64,000 bases of DNA from Rhabdophis nuchalis (GCA_039707465.1 CM077644.1:195707962-195771961); one strand, 5' to 3'; positions 10,605-23,104 are shown, numbered from the stretch's first letter. Notes: generated by a model not told the origin, from the letters alone. Made by a program: numbers and translations.

Positions 10605-11130
10605 GGAGACAGAAAGAGAGAAAGAGGGAAAGAGAGAGAGAGGAGAGAGGGAGACAGAAAGAGAGAAAGAGGGAAAGAGAGAGAGACAGAGAGAGAGAAA
10701 GAGGGAAAGAGGGAGACAGAAAGAGAGAGAGAGAGAAAGAGGGAAACAGAAAGAGAGAGAGAGAAAGGGAAAGAAAGAGAGAGAGAGAGACAGAAAGAGA
10801 GAAAGAGGGAAAGAGAGAGGGAGACAGAGGGAAAGAGAGAGGGAGACAGAAAGAGAGAGAGAAAGAGAGAAACAGAAAGAGAGAGAGAAAGAGGGAAAGA
10901 AAGAGAGAGCAAGAGAGAAAGAGAGAGACAGAGAGACAGAAAGAGAGAGAAAGGAAAAGAGGGAGACAGAAAGAGAGAGAGAAAGAGAGAGAAAGAGAGA
11001 GAAAGAAGGAAAGAAAGAAAGAGAGAGAGAAAGAGAGGAAGAAAGAAATAAAAAGGAAGGAAGGAAGGAAGGAAGGAAGGAAGGAAGGAAGGAAGGAAGG
11101 AAGGAAGGAAGGAAGGAAGAAAGAAAGAAC
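10255..11130. repeat. GA-rich low-complexity core and (AAGG)n
   Basis: Polypurine on the plus strand: gagagacagaaagaggg variants, then about 17 aagg units at 11055-11118. It includes the non-repetitive marker cagaatgagtgattaagtgc at 10328-10347, whose complement recurs at 56813-56832. Confidence 0.9.
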
Positions 11131-11449
11131 TTATGACCACAATTGAGCCTAAAAGTTTGGTTGCTAACCAAGACCATTGTTAAGCGAGTTTCACATTTTC
11201 CAAGTTGGCCACGCCCACCCAGTCACATGACTGCTGAGCCACTCCCACAAACCAGGCCACACCTTCCGGCTCTCAAAAGAAATTTCAATCATGGTATTGT
11301 TGATATTTGGCTCTGTTGACTAATGAGTTTGCCCACCACTGGGCTAAACTATCTAATCCTACAATTGGCATATTATCCTTGAGATAGCTTTGGGTTTTTG
11401 TTTGTTTGCTTCCTTGCTTAATTAGCAGAGCTACAATTACGTGGTGTTT

Positions 11450-11540
11450 TTTTTAAAATAAACTTTTATTTTCAACATAAAAAACAAGTAAAAACGTTCA
11501 ATCATTTTCAAATTTGTGTAATCATTTTCAAATTTGTCAG
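11450..11540 (-). repeat. L1 3'-end fragment (antisense), tentative
   Basis: Reads aataaacttttattttcaac and an A-rich run, like the antisense L1 ends at 31078 and 47745. It contains a 15-bp local duplication (atcattttcaaattt). Confidence 0.35.
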
Positions 11541-12206
11541 GTGGTGTGCAGATAGATTGAAAGATAGAAATAGAGTTGACATTAACTGCTGAAATTTCTG
11601 TTTCCAAGTGTATTGAACAACAATTGTTTGCCTAGTTATTACATCGATTGCAGCTTTGGGAGTCAGTGGTACAGCTCAATTCCTCTATCTGAAAAGACTG
11701 AAATTGCATATATGGCTTTTCCCCATCAGTCCAACCTAAGAATAACATCTGCTAAATCTAATAGGAGTCCCAATAATCCTATCCTAAGCACCCACTTTTT
11801 ACCTTTGCTTTTTCACTCTTTTATTTTATGAAAATGTCCAGTAGACCAATAAATATGGTCCTTTGCTGAGAATTTTGTGACTTTAAAAAAAAAAAAAGCC
11901 TACTGCCAAACACAATGTGAAATGTTGCTTTCGTTGAAATATACAAACATGCTTATGAACAATTATTCAGTTTAAACATGTTGACCTTTTTACAATACTT
12001 TTCTTCCATTAGTATCTCATGTAAAATATTATACATAGGATATATTGATGTAAGTTTCATGAAAGTCAAACACAATGGAGTGTTACTTATGAACACTTGG
12101 AATTACATTCCTGATACATTTTGAAATATGTAACATGTCACATACAATACGTTTTATAGGTGGTATACAACTTTGTCAATAATTGCCAAGATAGACAAAT
12201 CATGTA
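11541..12206. other. No feature recognised
   Basis: AT-rich intergenic DNA. I see no repeat family or coding signal. Confidence 0.5.
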
Positions 12207-12600
12207 CAAGTAGTCTTTGACTTACAATCACAACTGAGCCCAAAATTTCCCTTGCCAAAGACGGCGTTTGTTAAGTGACTTTTCCCACATTTTATGATGT
12301 TTTTGCCTCAGTTGTTAAGTGAATCATTGCAGATGTTAAGTGAATCATCTCATTCAATGAATCAAACCATTGACTTTGCTTGTCAGAAGAGAGCTGGGAA
12401 GGTTACCAATAGTAAACATATGACTATGGAGCAGTGCAACTGTCATAAATACATGCCAGTTGCCAAGTTCCCAAATTTTGATCACATGGCCATGGGATAC
12501 TGCAATGATCATAAGTGTGAAAACTAGACATGTCACTACTTTCAGTGCTTTTGTAACTTTCAATGGTCACTAAATGTACCACTATAAGCCAAGGATTATG
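12207..12600. repeat. Tigger-like MITE
   Basis: Begins caagtagtctttgacttac after TA (12205-12206). It contains ccattgactttgcttgtcag, ggaaggttacc and gatcacatggccatgg, and ends near ccaaggattat. Diverged member of the family at 12720. Confidence 0.65.
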
Positions 12601-12719
12601 TTTATGGCCACAAACAGGATTTAAATTCTATAGAGTCTTTCCTCATGCAATGTACCAAACTAAAAACCAATTAATCAAATTTTGGTTTCATACATTGTAA
12701 AACAGTCAATTTTTCAATA

Positions 12720-13264
12720 CAGGTAGTCCTCAACTTAGAACCACGATTGAGCCCAACATTTTATGTTGCTAAGTGAGAAATTTGTTAAATGAGTTTTGTC
12801 CCATTTTCTTGCCACTGTTGTGGCAAGGGAATCACTACAGTTGGTAAATTAGTAATGCAGTTATGAATCTGGCTTCCCCACCAATTTTGCTTGTGAGAAG
12901 GTCACAAAAGGTGATCACATGACCCCAGGACACTGCAACCAGCATAAATATGACTCCCACTTTAGGACCTTTCTTGTCACAGTTATTAAGTGAATCACTG
13001 CAGTTGTTGAATTAGTAACATGGTTATTACGTGAATCTGGTTTCTTCATTGACTTTTCCTGTCGGAAAGCTGCAAAAGGTGATCACGTGACCCCAGGACA
13101 CTGCAACCATCATAAATGGGAGTCAGTTGCCAAGTGTCTGAATTTGACCGTGTGACCATTGGGATGGTGCAGTGGTCATAAGTGTGGAAAAATGGTTATA
13201 AGTCACTTTTCAGTGCCGTTATTAACTTCAGTCACTATGTAAAAGGTAAGTTGAGGACTACCTG
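12720..13264. mobile_element. Tigger-like (TcMar-type) MITE, best copy
   Basis: Ends are caggtagtcctcaactta and taagttgaggactacctg, perfect complements over 18 bp. TA lies on both sides (12718-12719 and 13265-13266), the expected Tc1/mariner-Tigger target duplication. The body carries an internal partial duplication (cactgcag...gttaagtgaatc and gtgatcac-tgaccccagg both occur twice). Superfamily is inferred from TIR style and TA target, not from a transposase. Confidence 0.75.
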
Positions 13265-13299
13265 TATAGGTAGAGCTTAATAAATAAGGCCAATTGGAA

Positions 13300-13495
13300 T
13301 TGGAATTGCCATCACTAAGTAATGTGATTGTAAAGTATGACATCACATGACTCTGCTGCATAGCGTCAGCAGCTCCTGGTTGCTGTTGCTAAGAAAGGAC
13401 CTTGCAGATTGTTAAGCAAGAATATCATGTCACCATTTTCAATCTGCTAGCTTTTCCACTGACTGCTTGCCAGAAGCTACAACATCATCAAATGC
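13300..13495. repeat. Related MITE sequence
   Basis: Gtgattgtaaag...tgacatcacatgactctgc and gttgctgttgctaagaaag resemble 1080-1180. The stretch is interrupted by the hAT element at 13496; gattgtgatcacgtgactg at about 13858 looks like its continuation. Confidence 0.4.
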
Positions 13496-13851
13496 CAGTG
13501 ATGGCTAACCTTTTTTGGCTTGCGTGCCAAAAGTGGGGGGGAGCGCAGGAGGGTCGTGCGTGGGTGTGCCACACCCATAGTGCTATGTGCGCGACCCCCT
13601 GCTTTTGGTGTGCTTTTTTTTTGCCTTCCCCAGGCTCCAGGGGCTTTCTAGGAGCCTGGGGAGGGTGAAAACAGCCTCCCCACCACCTCTAGAGGCTTCA
13701 GGGAGGCTGAAAAACAGCCTCAAAAGAAGGCCTAAATCAGCTAGCCAGCGCACACATGCGTGCTGGAGCTGACAGGGCAACGCCTTGCGTGCCCTAAGAA
13801 ATGATTCCACATGCCACCAATGGCATCCGTGCCATAGGTTTGCCATCACGG
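13496..13851. mobile_element. hAT-type MITE (356 bp)
   Basis: Left end cagtgatggctaacct and right end aggtttgccatcacgg are imperfect complements. The interior repeats gcgtgccaaaag / gcgtgccctaag near both ends and is G+C-rich. I could not find a matching 8-bp target duplication (tcaaatgc against gcctagat), so the exact limits are uncertain. Confidence 0.65.
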
Positions 13852-14321
13852 GCCTAGATTGTGATCACGTGACTGATTTTAAATACCATTTGGTCAGCCC
13901 TGTTGCATGTTTGAATGGTTGATAAACAAGTAGTTGTTATGCGAGGGCTAGCTAGCATCTTGTAATAATGGGTGTGACCACAAAAGCTCTTGCTTTGTGC
14001 CATATGTTTTCTAAGTACAATAATTTTATCTATGACTTGGTCAATAAAAATTACACCAGTTCATCCAGTTGACCAACTGTAATAAAAAAGAATTTAGTTT
14101 TTGAGACTATGAAGACAAGAGAGATGTGTTTTTGGACTTGCAAAATTCTGTTACCTTACAATATAAGAGATTTCTAGTTTTCATGGTTGGTGTTTTTCGT
14201 CTGGACTACCTCTCCAAGGGCTGATATGAAATATTTAAAAGAAAATGACAACCTATAAATGATAAATGACAAGAAAATGCAAGGCGGAGCATGAAGGAAA
14301 TGTATTTACTTCTCTTTGGTC

Positions 14322-15340
14322 ATGTAGTCCTCAATGGAACTGCATCTACATGGAGGGAGTTATGCAGTGGAGTACCCCAAGGCTCTGTTTTAGGCCCAGT
14401 ACTCTTCAACATCTTCATCAATGACTTGGATGATGGAATAAATGGGGAATTCATCAAATTTGCAGATGACACCAAGCTGGCAGGAATAGCCAACACTCCA
14501 GAAGATAGGCTTAAGATACAGAAGGATCTTGACATACTTGAACATTGGGCACTATCTAACAAAATGAAATTCAATGGCAAAAAGAGTAAGGTTCTACATT
14601 TAGGCAACAAAAACGAAATGCACAGGTACAGTATAGGTGGTACCTTGCTCAATCGAAGTAACTGTGAAAGGGATCTTGGAGTTCTAGTGGACAACCATTT
14701 AGATATGAGCCAGCAGTGTGCAGCAGCTGCCAAAAAAGCCAACACAGTTCTAGGCTGCATAAATAGAGGGATAGAATCAAGATCACGTGAAGTGTTAATA
14801 CCACTTTATAATGCCTTGGTAAGGCCACACTTGGAATACTGCATTCAGTGTTAGTCGCCACAATGTAGAAAAGACATGGAGACTCTAGAAAGAGTGCAGA
14901 GAAGAGCAACCAAGATGATTAGGGAACTGGAGACTAAAACATATGAATAATGGTTGCAGGAACTGGGTATGTCTAGTTTAATGAAAAGAAGGACTAGGGG
15001 AGACATGATAGCAGTGTTCCAGTATCTCAGGGGCTGCCACAAAGAAGAGGGAGTCAAACTATTTTCCAAGGCACCAGAGGGTAGAACAAGAAGCAATGGG
15101 TGGAAACTAATCAAGGAGAGAAGCAACTTGGAACTGAGGAGAAATTTCCTGACAGTTAGAACAATTAATCAGTGAAACAGCTTGCCTCCAGAAGTTGTGA
15201 ATGCCCCAACACTGCAAGTCTTTAAGAAGATGTTGGATAACCATTTGTCTGGAATGGTATAAGGTTTCTTGCTTAGGCAGGGGGTTGGACTAGAATACCT
15301 CCAAGGTCCCTTCCAACTGCTATTGTATTGCATTGTATAT
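14322..15340 (+). mobile_element. CR1 LINE, 5'-truncated (reverse transcriptase end)
   Basis: Homology to the 50.6-kb CR1 starts at the VVLNGTAS codons. It runs through GVPQGSVLGPVLFNIF and an intact FADD catalytic motif to the CR1 3' end ggttggactagaataccttc-like and a short attgtattgcattgtat tail. The coding frame is broken: a TAG after EYCIQC at 14852-14854, a TAA in YE-stop-WLQELG near 14948, and a TGA in place of Trp in TINQ-stop-NSLPP. It is a dead 5'-truncated copy. The first 30 codons of the open frame (from 14291) are host DNA. Confidence 0.92.
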
Positions 15341-15717
15341 TTCAGTTCTGATTGAAACTGCTTATTTACTTCTATATGGATTTAAGGCTCATGAAGAAGA
15401 AATTGGGGGTGGGGGGAAGGAAAGGGGAAGTCAGTCTTCTGGCAGTAACTAAAAGTCATTTCCCCACTACACCACCCATCTGAACTTTATATTGCAAAAA
15501 AAAGGGGGGAGAATGATTCACAAAATCTGCAAGAGAAGAGTGAGTAGTCCCAGGAGCAATTATTTAAAATTTAGAAAACAGCCTGACTGAAAACAAAAAT
15601 TCTCATGATTTTTTTTAAAAAAAGATAAATTCTTTTAAAAGAATTATATGTCATAATTAAAAGGGCTTATTAATAAAAACAGTACTAACATTACTTCTTA
15701 TAGTTTTGCAGTTTAGT

Positions 15718-16906
15718 CAGTGGTTCTTAACCTGAGCGATATCGCCCTCGGGGCGATTTTGTGTTTCAAGGGGGGGGATGGAACGAAAAGAGGCAACGTG
15801 GGGGTGAAGGAACGGAAGAGGCAATATGGGGGCAATGGAGCGAGAAGTTTTGGGGACACTTTTGAGACTTTTCATACAGTGAATCGCTGTATATCTGTTG
15901 TACAAAAACATCAGATCCCTCGCTATTAGTGGATTGAACTGTGTTTTAAAATGCTCCTCCAGCTAGCTTCAGTACAGAATGCCGTACATATGTGAATACG
16001 CATTATTCATCTTCATGCGTGTTGCGCAGCAGCCTCTATCACTCTACCTATACAGTGGTGCGCCATTGGCCAGAATGGGCAGTGATGGAGGGGTGAGCGC
16101 TTCCTTCGAAACATTGCATGCTGAGTGGCTGTCCCCTGTGATGTAACTGTAATGTCAATGTAACTGTTGAAACTAGGTTTATTGACATCCACATGTGTTT
16201 TATAGTGTTCCAGTGCAATCGAAAATTTAATTTGCAGTTAGTGCCTTTCATTTCGAAGACCTCTCAACATGGCCGAGAAGAGGAAGTGTTGCCAATATTC
16301 GGCAGAATATCTAAAATTGGGATTCGTTCCATCTCCTTCCAATGTACAGCTTCTGTTTTGTCTTCTTTGTGAGAAAACATTTTCAAATGAAGTGATGAAG
16401 CCTTCCCAACTGAAAGACCCTTTGGTAAGAATTCATTCGGATAAAGCCGACAAACCGGTATCGTTTTTTCCAAACCTTAAAGGCCACGTTTGAAGGTCAC
16501 AGCACTGTTGAGAAGTTATTTGGAAAATCGTCACTCAACCCTGATAAGGGGCTCATTTGTTCCTATGAAGTATCTTTGTTTATAGCAAAATGTGGCAAAC
16601 TTCATACTATCAGAGAAACGCTGATTTTACCATACAATAATAATGTACCACAAAGTTTGGGAGTAAAGTGATGGGTGGCATCAGAATTTTTCACACAGTT
16701 GAGATATGGGAAAAAGACTTGAAATAAATTAGTTGTATTGATATGTCCTGAGGACAATTTTAAAGAAAACAAAAAATGTGTTTGCATAAATTGAATAATT
16801 ATTGCCCTGTGTTGTGATTGAGAGGTTATGTTGGGGGGGGGGGGGCGATGATCACTTCCTCACTGGCTCAAGGGGGCAATTCTTTCAAAAAGGTTAAGAA
16901 CCACTG
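15718..16906. mobile_element. hAT-Charlie-like element with BED-finger ORF
   Basis: Terminal repeats cagtggttcttaacct and aggttaagaaccactg are perfect over 16 bp. Flanks gtttagt and ctttaagt look like a decayed 8-bp target duplication. It carries a transposase N-terminus (next entry) but is only 1.19 kb, so the catalytic domain has been deleted internally. A run of 14 G lies at about 16832-16846. Confidence 0.85.
16269..16677 (+). pseudogene. hAT transposase N-terminus (BED zinc finger), truncated
   Basis: The frame starts with an ATG 5 bp after aacatggccg-like context. It encodes a BED-type finger (CLLC, then MKPSQLKDPLVRIH) of the SCAND3/ZBED/Charlie type. In relatives the zinc-binding part reads KxHLxxxH; here the first His position is Pro, so the finger has probably lost metal binding. 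A frameshift at about 16475-16490 ends the frame at residue 74. The next frame continues with family-typical AKCGKLHTIRETLILP before deletion. The RNase-H-like catalytic core is absent. Confidence 0.8.
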
Positions 16907-18234
16907 CTTTAAGTAATGTCATTTACAGCCATGGGTGATATTCCAATCCTACCTCAAAATGTTCTCTATAGGGTGGCCATTTAATAGTCTCTTTTATGGA
17001 ATTGATCAAGTAGTGTTTTATCCTTATCCGGGTGCTGTCTTAGGATGGCTTCAAAAAGGGCAAAAATGATTAGGCTTTGTTGTCTGTTGCTTGAAGGGAA
17101 GTCAGATGATTGTCTGTGTTCTAAATAGAAGCATATATCAGGAACACAGGGTTACAGAGTGATAGTTTCCTGCTGATTCAATGTTGGCCAGACATAAGTC
17201 AGTACAGAGGAAGGACCATCAATGGCTGGGTTTATCTTAATGTTAAGTCACAAACAAAATACATTCTGGTTTAGCACAATTTATATGAATCACTACTGAG
17301 TGGATTCCTATGTACTGCTAAACTGGCTACTCCCAGTTTGCTAAATAAATCATGAGTTGATTTATAAATCACGTTAAGCTAAATAACATAGTGACAGTGG
17401 CTGTACTTGTCTGATCTCATTAAATAGAGATCAGCAAGTCATATTAGTATGGTTAGTGAGAGCTTTATATGCACATCTGTATGTATAAATGTTTAGATGC
17501 ATTCAGGCCAGCTAGTTCTAATCTGCCAAGATTTTAAAAAACAAACAATTTAGCACATTTTAGTACCATAACAATTTGTAAGGTATTTAAAAGTAATTGC
17601 TATTAATAGCTTTGTATTCATTAAAAAGTTTAAATGATAGTTTCAAAAGTAAACTTTTGTCTGCGACCTATTACCACTTTGTCCCATAAAATAAGAGACA
17701 CATTTATGATGTCTTCGGCTTCAAAAATTGGCTTTATAACATTATTTTGTTCTTTTGGAAAAAGGAAAAATATGCCTTCCTGGCAAACTGTAGCCTTCAT
17801 CTTTTATAAAAATTTACCTCTAGTCAAAATGACAGAGTTTGCCTTCTTTTTTATTGCGTTTAAATATGTGATTGCATTTCCTGAATTAATGGGTCCATCC
17901 TTTATCCTATTTTAATCCTAGTCTCTAGTGCTGTTGTTTGCAGTAATAATCATAAAATCCTTTTATTATATTTATATACCACCCACTTTTCAACAACTTT
18001 GACCATTGAACAGAACGAAATAGGTCCAATATTTTTATGTCCCTATATGAATGAGAAAGTTATTTGTTGAATTTATTTGCCGTCTATTCTGCCACTTATC
18101 TGAGTCAGGCTGCACATGTCCGCACATTTGCGCTGACTAGCTGCTTGCATACACCACTGCCCAGTAGTGGGTCTTCACCTGAGGGTTGGGGACCCCTGAT
18201 TTACGGCTTTGCTTAATAAATGAACCCAACTGTA
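16907..18234. other. Mostly unannotated, with a hAT terminus relic
   Basis: AT-rich intergenic DNA. The only recognisable piece is ggttggggacccctg near 18184-18198, a right hAT terminus identical to that of 56304-57300. No left partner was found. Confidence 0.5.
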
Positions 18235-18465
18235 GCTTTTTTGTCAGTGTGTATGCATGCCTTCAAGTCAGTCTTGACTCCTGGATACTGCCTGGACTAG
18301 TCCCTGCAACTTTCTTGGCAAGATTTTCAGAAACGTCTTGCCATTGCCTTTTTCCTTAGGCTAAGAGGGGGTGACTAGTCCATGGTTGCCCAGCTGGCTT
18401 TGTCCGTAAGATGGAACTAGATCTCACAGTCTCTGGCTTAATGCTTTAACCACAAGTTCTCAACT
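18235..18465 (-). repeat. SINE type C, antisense, long copy
   Basis: Reads gtcttgactcctggatactg, gccattgcctttttcctta, gagggggtgactagtcc, gatctcacagtctctgg and ends in a reversed tRNA-like head (gctttaaccaca). Confidence 0.65.
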
Positions 18466-19239
18466 CTGGCTTAATTAACAATCATAATTAAGCATTGCAA
18501 AAAGTACGAACTGTGCACTGTTAAAATACATGATTTTAGTTTACTGGTGGGGTTATATAATCACTATTATTAAGGCTGAGTATAAATGCGCACAAAAAGA
18601 GGTCAAACTGATGAAGCAATTGTGAAACCCGGAGATATCTGGGATGCTTAAAGAAGTGAAAAGAGATGATTTGCATGTGGTCTATACTCTGCTTGAAGGA
18701 CTTGTGCAACTTTACTAAGTAGGGCCAACTCTGCTGAATTGTTTGAAATCAGGTAATAGCCTTATGTTACTACCTGGCTGGTTTGTATACTTTTCAAAAT
18801 ATTTTGAGATCGTTAAATTAAAACACTTCCCCACTATTTTTTTTCAGCTGCACATAAAAGAGCCAAAGTTTTGATTACACCATTGTGCCCATCGTCTTGA
18901 CTTTGTGCTGGCAAGTAAAATGTAATTGTTAATTGTGAAGAATAAAGAAGGCAACCTGTTAGATCACTGCCCTTTTTCTACTCAGCTGACAGTTGGCTCT
19001 GATATCTTTATTAAGAAATAGATCATGGCCCCTCTTGACAGTTTGAAGCAGATAATTTACAGTATGAATTCTTCTAGCAGCTGTGTATATGCAAATGTTT
19101 AGATGCCAAGAAAATAAAAATAAGACATCTTCTTAAAAGATGGATACTTGGAAATGCTTGCTTTATGCTTTATAAAAAGAGCTTAATACAAGCATGAAAA
19201 TCTCCATCTCTAAAGCTAGTACTATGGGATTTGATTATA
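18466..19239. other. No feature recognised
   Basis: AT-rich intergenic DNA; nothing I can support. Confidence 0.5.
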
Positions 19240-19495
19240 GGTCTCCCATGTTTAGTGACCACAGTTGGGACCAGCAATTTGGTTGTGAAGTGAAGTGGTT
19301 GCTAAGAGAAACTGCAACTGTGCTGATTATTTACTTCAGATTCCCTTTGCTTTACAGATCTATTAAGGACATATTTACTTCAGATTCCCTTTGCTTTACA
19401 GATCTATTAAGGACATAAATGCAAGGATTGACTGAAAAGTTACTTTCATGTCCCTGCAAATGGTTGCTAAAAAAGATGAGAACTACTTGTACTTT
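19240..19495. repeat. Tigger-like MITE with internal duplication
   Basis: Contains tttagtgaccacagttggga and ggttgctaaaaaagatgag, and ends gagaactacttgtac. It is a diverged family member, lengthened by the 44-bp duplication listed next. Confidence 0.5.
19329..19417. repeat. 44-bp direct tandem duplication
   Basis: The segment from atttacttcagattccc to tctattaaggacat occurs twice, head to tail, with a 44-bp period and no visible mismatch. This indicates a recent local duplication. Confidence 0.9.
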
Positions 19496-19759
19496 GTAGA
19501 TAATATTTAAATAAATTAACTCAAAAATAAAGCCTCAGTGCAAACTGTACAGTACATATATAATGTATAGGTAAATCATCCATAATTGCTTGATGGTGAG
19601 ATGGATGAAATATAAATCTAATAAATAAATAAAACTAGATGCACATAGGCACCAGGAAATTTGTGGGCCTCTCTTAAATAAGAAAAATATATATGAAATA
19701 TAAGAATATACAGGCTTTGCATTAAGCCTATGCTAATAAGCTTATTTAACTGATTAACT

Positions 19760-20134
19760 ATAGCTACTTCTCAATTTATGACCATTCATTTAATGATTAT
19801 TCAAAGCTATGACAGACAAAAAATGACTTATGGCAGTCCTTGCATTTATAACCATCACAGCATCCTTGCGGTCATGTGACCGCAACTCAGGCATTTGGCA
19901 ACTGGCATGTATTTGTGATGGTTGAAGTGTCGTAGGGTCATGTGATTGCCATTTCGATCTTCCCAGGAGGGTTCTAGGAAGCAAAATCAATAGAGGAAAT
20001 TATATTTGCTTAGTGACTATGTGATTCATTTAATGACCATGGCAAGAAGGTCATAAAATCAGCTGTGACAAACTTAATGACTGCATCACTTAGTGACAAA
20101 AATTTGATTCCCAACTTAAGTCAAGGACTACCTG
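19760..20134. repeat. Tigger-like MITE
   Basis: Right end cttaagtcaaggactacctg followed by TA; left end tagctacttctcaattta, preceded by TA. It contains gcggtcatgtgaccgc and ggcaactggcatgtatttgtg. Confidence 0.65.
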
Positions 20135-20454
20135 TAATTGCTGAACTTAACCACAGTCTTAAGTTAAACTCCCCAACTATCTTATTTGGATTCAGAAACC
20201 AAGTAGGTCTAGACTTGATTTGATGCAATGAAAAACTGCAATAGAAGATCAGCCTTATAAAGTAGACCAGACTGGTGAAATGAATTATAGATTGTAGAAG
20301 AAAGCAACAGCTAGCTATTTCCCTATTACCTCCATTAAAGTTACACAAAAGTGCTTCCACAGCAACATCAACCATCAAACTTGACTTAAAGGAAGCTTAC
20401 GCCATAAACTACCCAAACATTCTTTAGCCTAGCATGAATCCATGTGACGAAAAC

Positions 20455-20791
20455 AGCACTGAAAAAAGTGACATGATCATTTTTCACCCTTACAACTGAT
20501 GCGGCATCCTCATGGTCACATTATCAAAATTAAGACACTTGGCAACTGACTCTTATTTATAACGGTTGCAGTGTTCTGGGGTCATGTGATCACCTTTTGG
20601 AACCTTCTGACAAGCAAAGCCAATGGGAAAGCCAGATTCATTAAAACAACTGTGTTACTGACTTAACTGTTGCAATAATTCACATAACAATGCTCACAAG
20701 AAAAGTGAAAAATGTCACAAAACTGACTTACATGTCTCACTAAGCAACAGAATATTGGGCTCAATTGCAGTCATAAGATGAGGACTACCTA
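20455..20791. repeat. Tigger-like MITE
   Basis: Right end gatgaggactaccta then TA. The interior has ttggcaactgactcttattta, gggtcatgtgatcacctttt and ctgacaagcaaagccaatg, the reverse orientation of the 12720 copy. Confidence 0.65.
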
Positions 20792-22618
20792 TACATCTCA
20801 CATATTTTTTTTCTTGGGTAACCCTGAATGAACTGAGGTCTAGAGCTGATGAAATATGTATGTGTGTATATATGTATATGTATGTGTGTGTATTCTTATA
20901 AATGGACAACTATGTCACAACTCAGAAAACATTATTTTTGTTAGTGCTGCTTCCCATATTTTAGCAAGAATAATGCTTGTATCTATGTCATGAAATCAGC
21001 AAAGTTCAGAAAACAAATAGTTTTAAAAAGCATGAGATATAAATCAATTCTGAATAGTAACTGTAGCTTATATTAAAAATTAAAATAATGTTAGCACCTT
21101 TTAAGACCTGCAACTTTTTATAAAAGGCATTGGCTTTTGTAAACCGCAGCTCAAATTGCATTACATACTGCCATGGAGATAATCATTCCAAAGGAATTCC
21201 TAGGCTTACAAAATACTATACTGAGCTTTATTGTCAGGAAGATTGAATATGGTAGGTATACTCTTAAGTATTGCAGTTTGTATATCCAATTCTAGAAAAA
21301 TATTTACATTATTTCTCTGTAGCTAATATTTGGAGGTAAAGATGAGGAAGGATGGAAGAGGAATGAAATCTTAGTGGATACCACTTTATGGAAACTTGTT
21401 TAGCAATTTCAAGACTACTTACTGAAAAGGAAAACATTAATAAATTCTTATATACCATACTTACACAGCATTTACTGAAAGAGAAATAAATTAGATCCAG
21501 GATTAAGGAAGGGTGAAATAAAGATGCTACTAGTAACTTCTTCCTCTGCATTGAGATTTGTACTTGGCCAAAATGGAACCTTCCATAGTCAAGTGAAAGA
21601 TGTCAGAAGGCTTAGAAGAAGTCCTGACTTCCTAAGATTGGCAAAACAAAAATGGGAAACCTTAAAGGAGAAAACAAGAAAGGGGTTTGTCTGTCTGGAA
21701 TCTTGGAACAGGAAAACCATAATAATATTGCCTTCTGCTATTTTAGCTACTTTGTACTTAAAATTCTTTTTAGCCAGCCTTCTAAACTCTAAATTTTGAC
21801 AGCAAATTCTGTAAACATGTTACCCAAATTACAGTAAATTACTTACATGTTTCGCGAACAATCTTTTCCAAAGCTTTTCTTCCAGTTGGACGGTTTCAGT
21901 GTTATTCAGAAGTTGCAGTAATATCAGAAAGGGAAAGTGTGAGCAGCATCATTTGGTAGGCTGTGCCAACTAGTGCAAAGAAGTCTGTTGATTTTCTATC
22001 AATGTTTCTAACGGTTGTTTTCATCTTACAATACAGTAATAGCTTAAATTAGGTAATCTCTTTCCTACTTCAAAGTTATTAACTGCAATAAATGTGACTT
22101 AAATATGACTACAATGCTGATTCTCAAAAACTCCACCCTAAATGGGTGGGGTATGGAAGTATCTCTCAGATCCTGACAAATAAATGGCTTGCTAAAATAC
22201 TTTATAACAAATATGTTCAGATTTTTAAAAGAACCATTAAGTCCATTTTTAAAAAGAAAATCAGAGCCTTGGAGGGTGAAAAAAGCCCTTAATGTTAACA
22301 AATGTACTTCCTTTTTTCATGCAAGATATTGAATGAGTCCAGTTCCACTATCTCATTATCAAAGTGACAGGGTTTTGTCTCTTCCCTTGCTGCACCTTGT
22401 GAATGTTTTGATACAAAGTGACTTTTGAAATTGATATGAATCTTGATGAAGATGAGAACTTAGAAACAGATTTCTGAAGAATGTTCTAACTTTTAATAAA
22501 AGGGATACACTGAGGACATCTGGGTATCTTCTGTTGTGAACTAGCAAAATTATCACACTCAAAAGAGAGATAAACATCCTCTTCTTGCTAATGTATTCAA
22601 ATTGTTGGGGTTGTTCTG
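20792..22618. other. No feature recognised
   Basis: AT-rich DNA with a small tatgtgtgtg patch near 20860-20890. I found no exon or element. Confidence 0.5.
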
Positions 22619-22668
22619 AGTTAAACTTTTCAAAAGTTAAACTTTTCAAAAGTTAAACTTTTCAAAAG
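22619..22668. repeat. 16-bp repeat, three tandem copies
   Basis: Agttaaacttttcaaa occurs three times in a row with no mismatch, then decays to agctgcc. Confidence 0.9.
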
Positions 22669-23104
22669 CTGCCAAGGAAAACTAACAGAACTTTGCACTG
22701 TGTGGAGTTGGAGTATTCACAGATGATTCTACACTAAAAGTTACCAGCTGGAATTCCTTTACATAAAGTACGAACAATAACTCTTCATAAAAATAAACAA
22801 CAAGCAGACATTGTAAATAGACGGAGGAATCTGAGTTCATGCTGCCTATTTTAATGAGTGTAGCAATTTCAATTCACTCTCTTTTTCCCTTGCAAGATAG
22901 GAGGTGATTCCTTCAGAATTCCATTGTCACTTTCTCAAGTAGTATTCCTCAACCTTAGCAAATGTCAAATATGTGGACTTATCTATTCTACATTGTGGAA
23001 TGCCAGTGTTCATGAGTCTACCATTGGGAGAACACGGAACAATATGATGCGTCGTGGCAGGATTGAAAGAAAAAAGGACAGTGCTGCTTGCCTACAGTTT
23101 TGAA
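22669..23104. other. No feature recognised
   Basis: Unique-looking intergenic DNA with no supported feature. Confidence 0.45.

Larger units (their letters stand above)
9310..11341. mobile_element. hAT-type non-autonomous element (2.03 kb)
   Basis: Terminal inverted repeats are cagtggtcggcaaac (left) and gtttgcccaccactg (right). Perfect 8-bp target duplications ggctaaac lie at 9302-9309 and 11342-11349. From left to right it holds a GC-rich segment (9325-9527), a 100/105-bp tandem array, a GA-rich core, an AAGG tract, and a right flank with gccacgcccacccagtcac. No transposase is encoded. The long open frames here come from the repeats. The core is shared, inverted, with the element at 56304. 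Confidence 0.92.

Noticed and set aside
10194..11177. Ser/Leu/Phe-rich and Arg/Glu/Lys-rich frames over 260 codons.
   Set aside because: Translation of a GA-rich microsatellite core. The same artefact occurs at 43382-43869 and 56164-57067.
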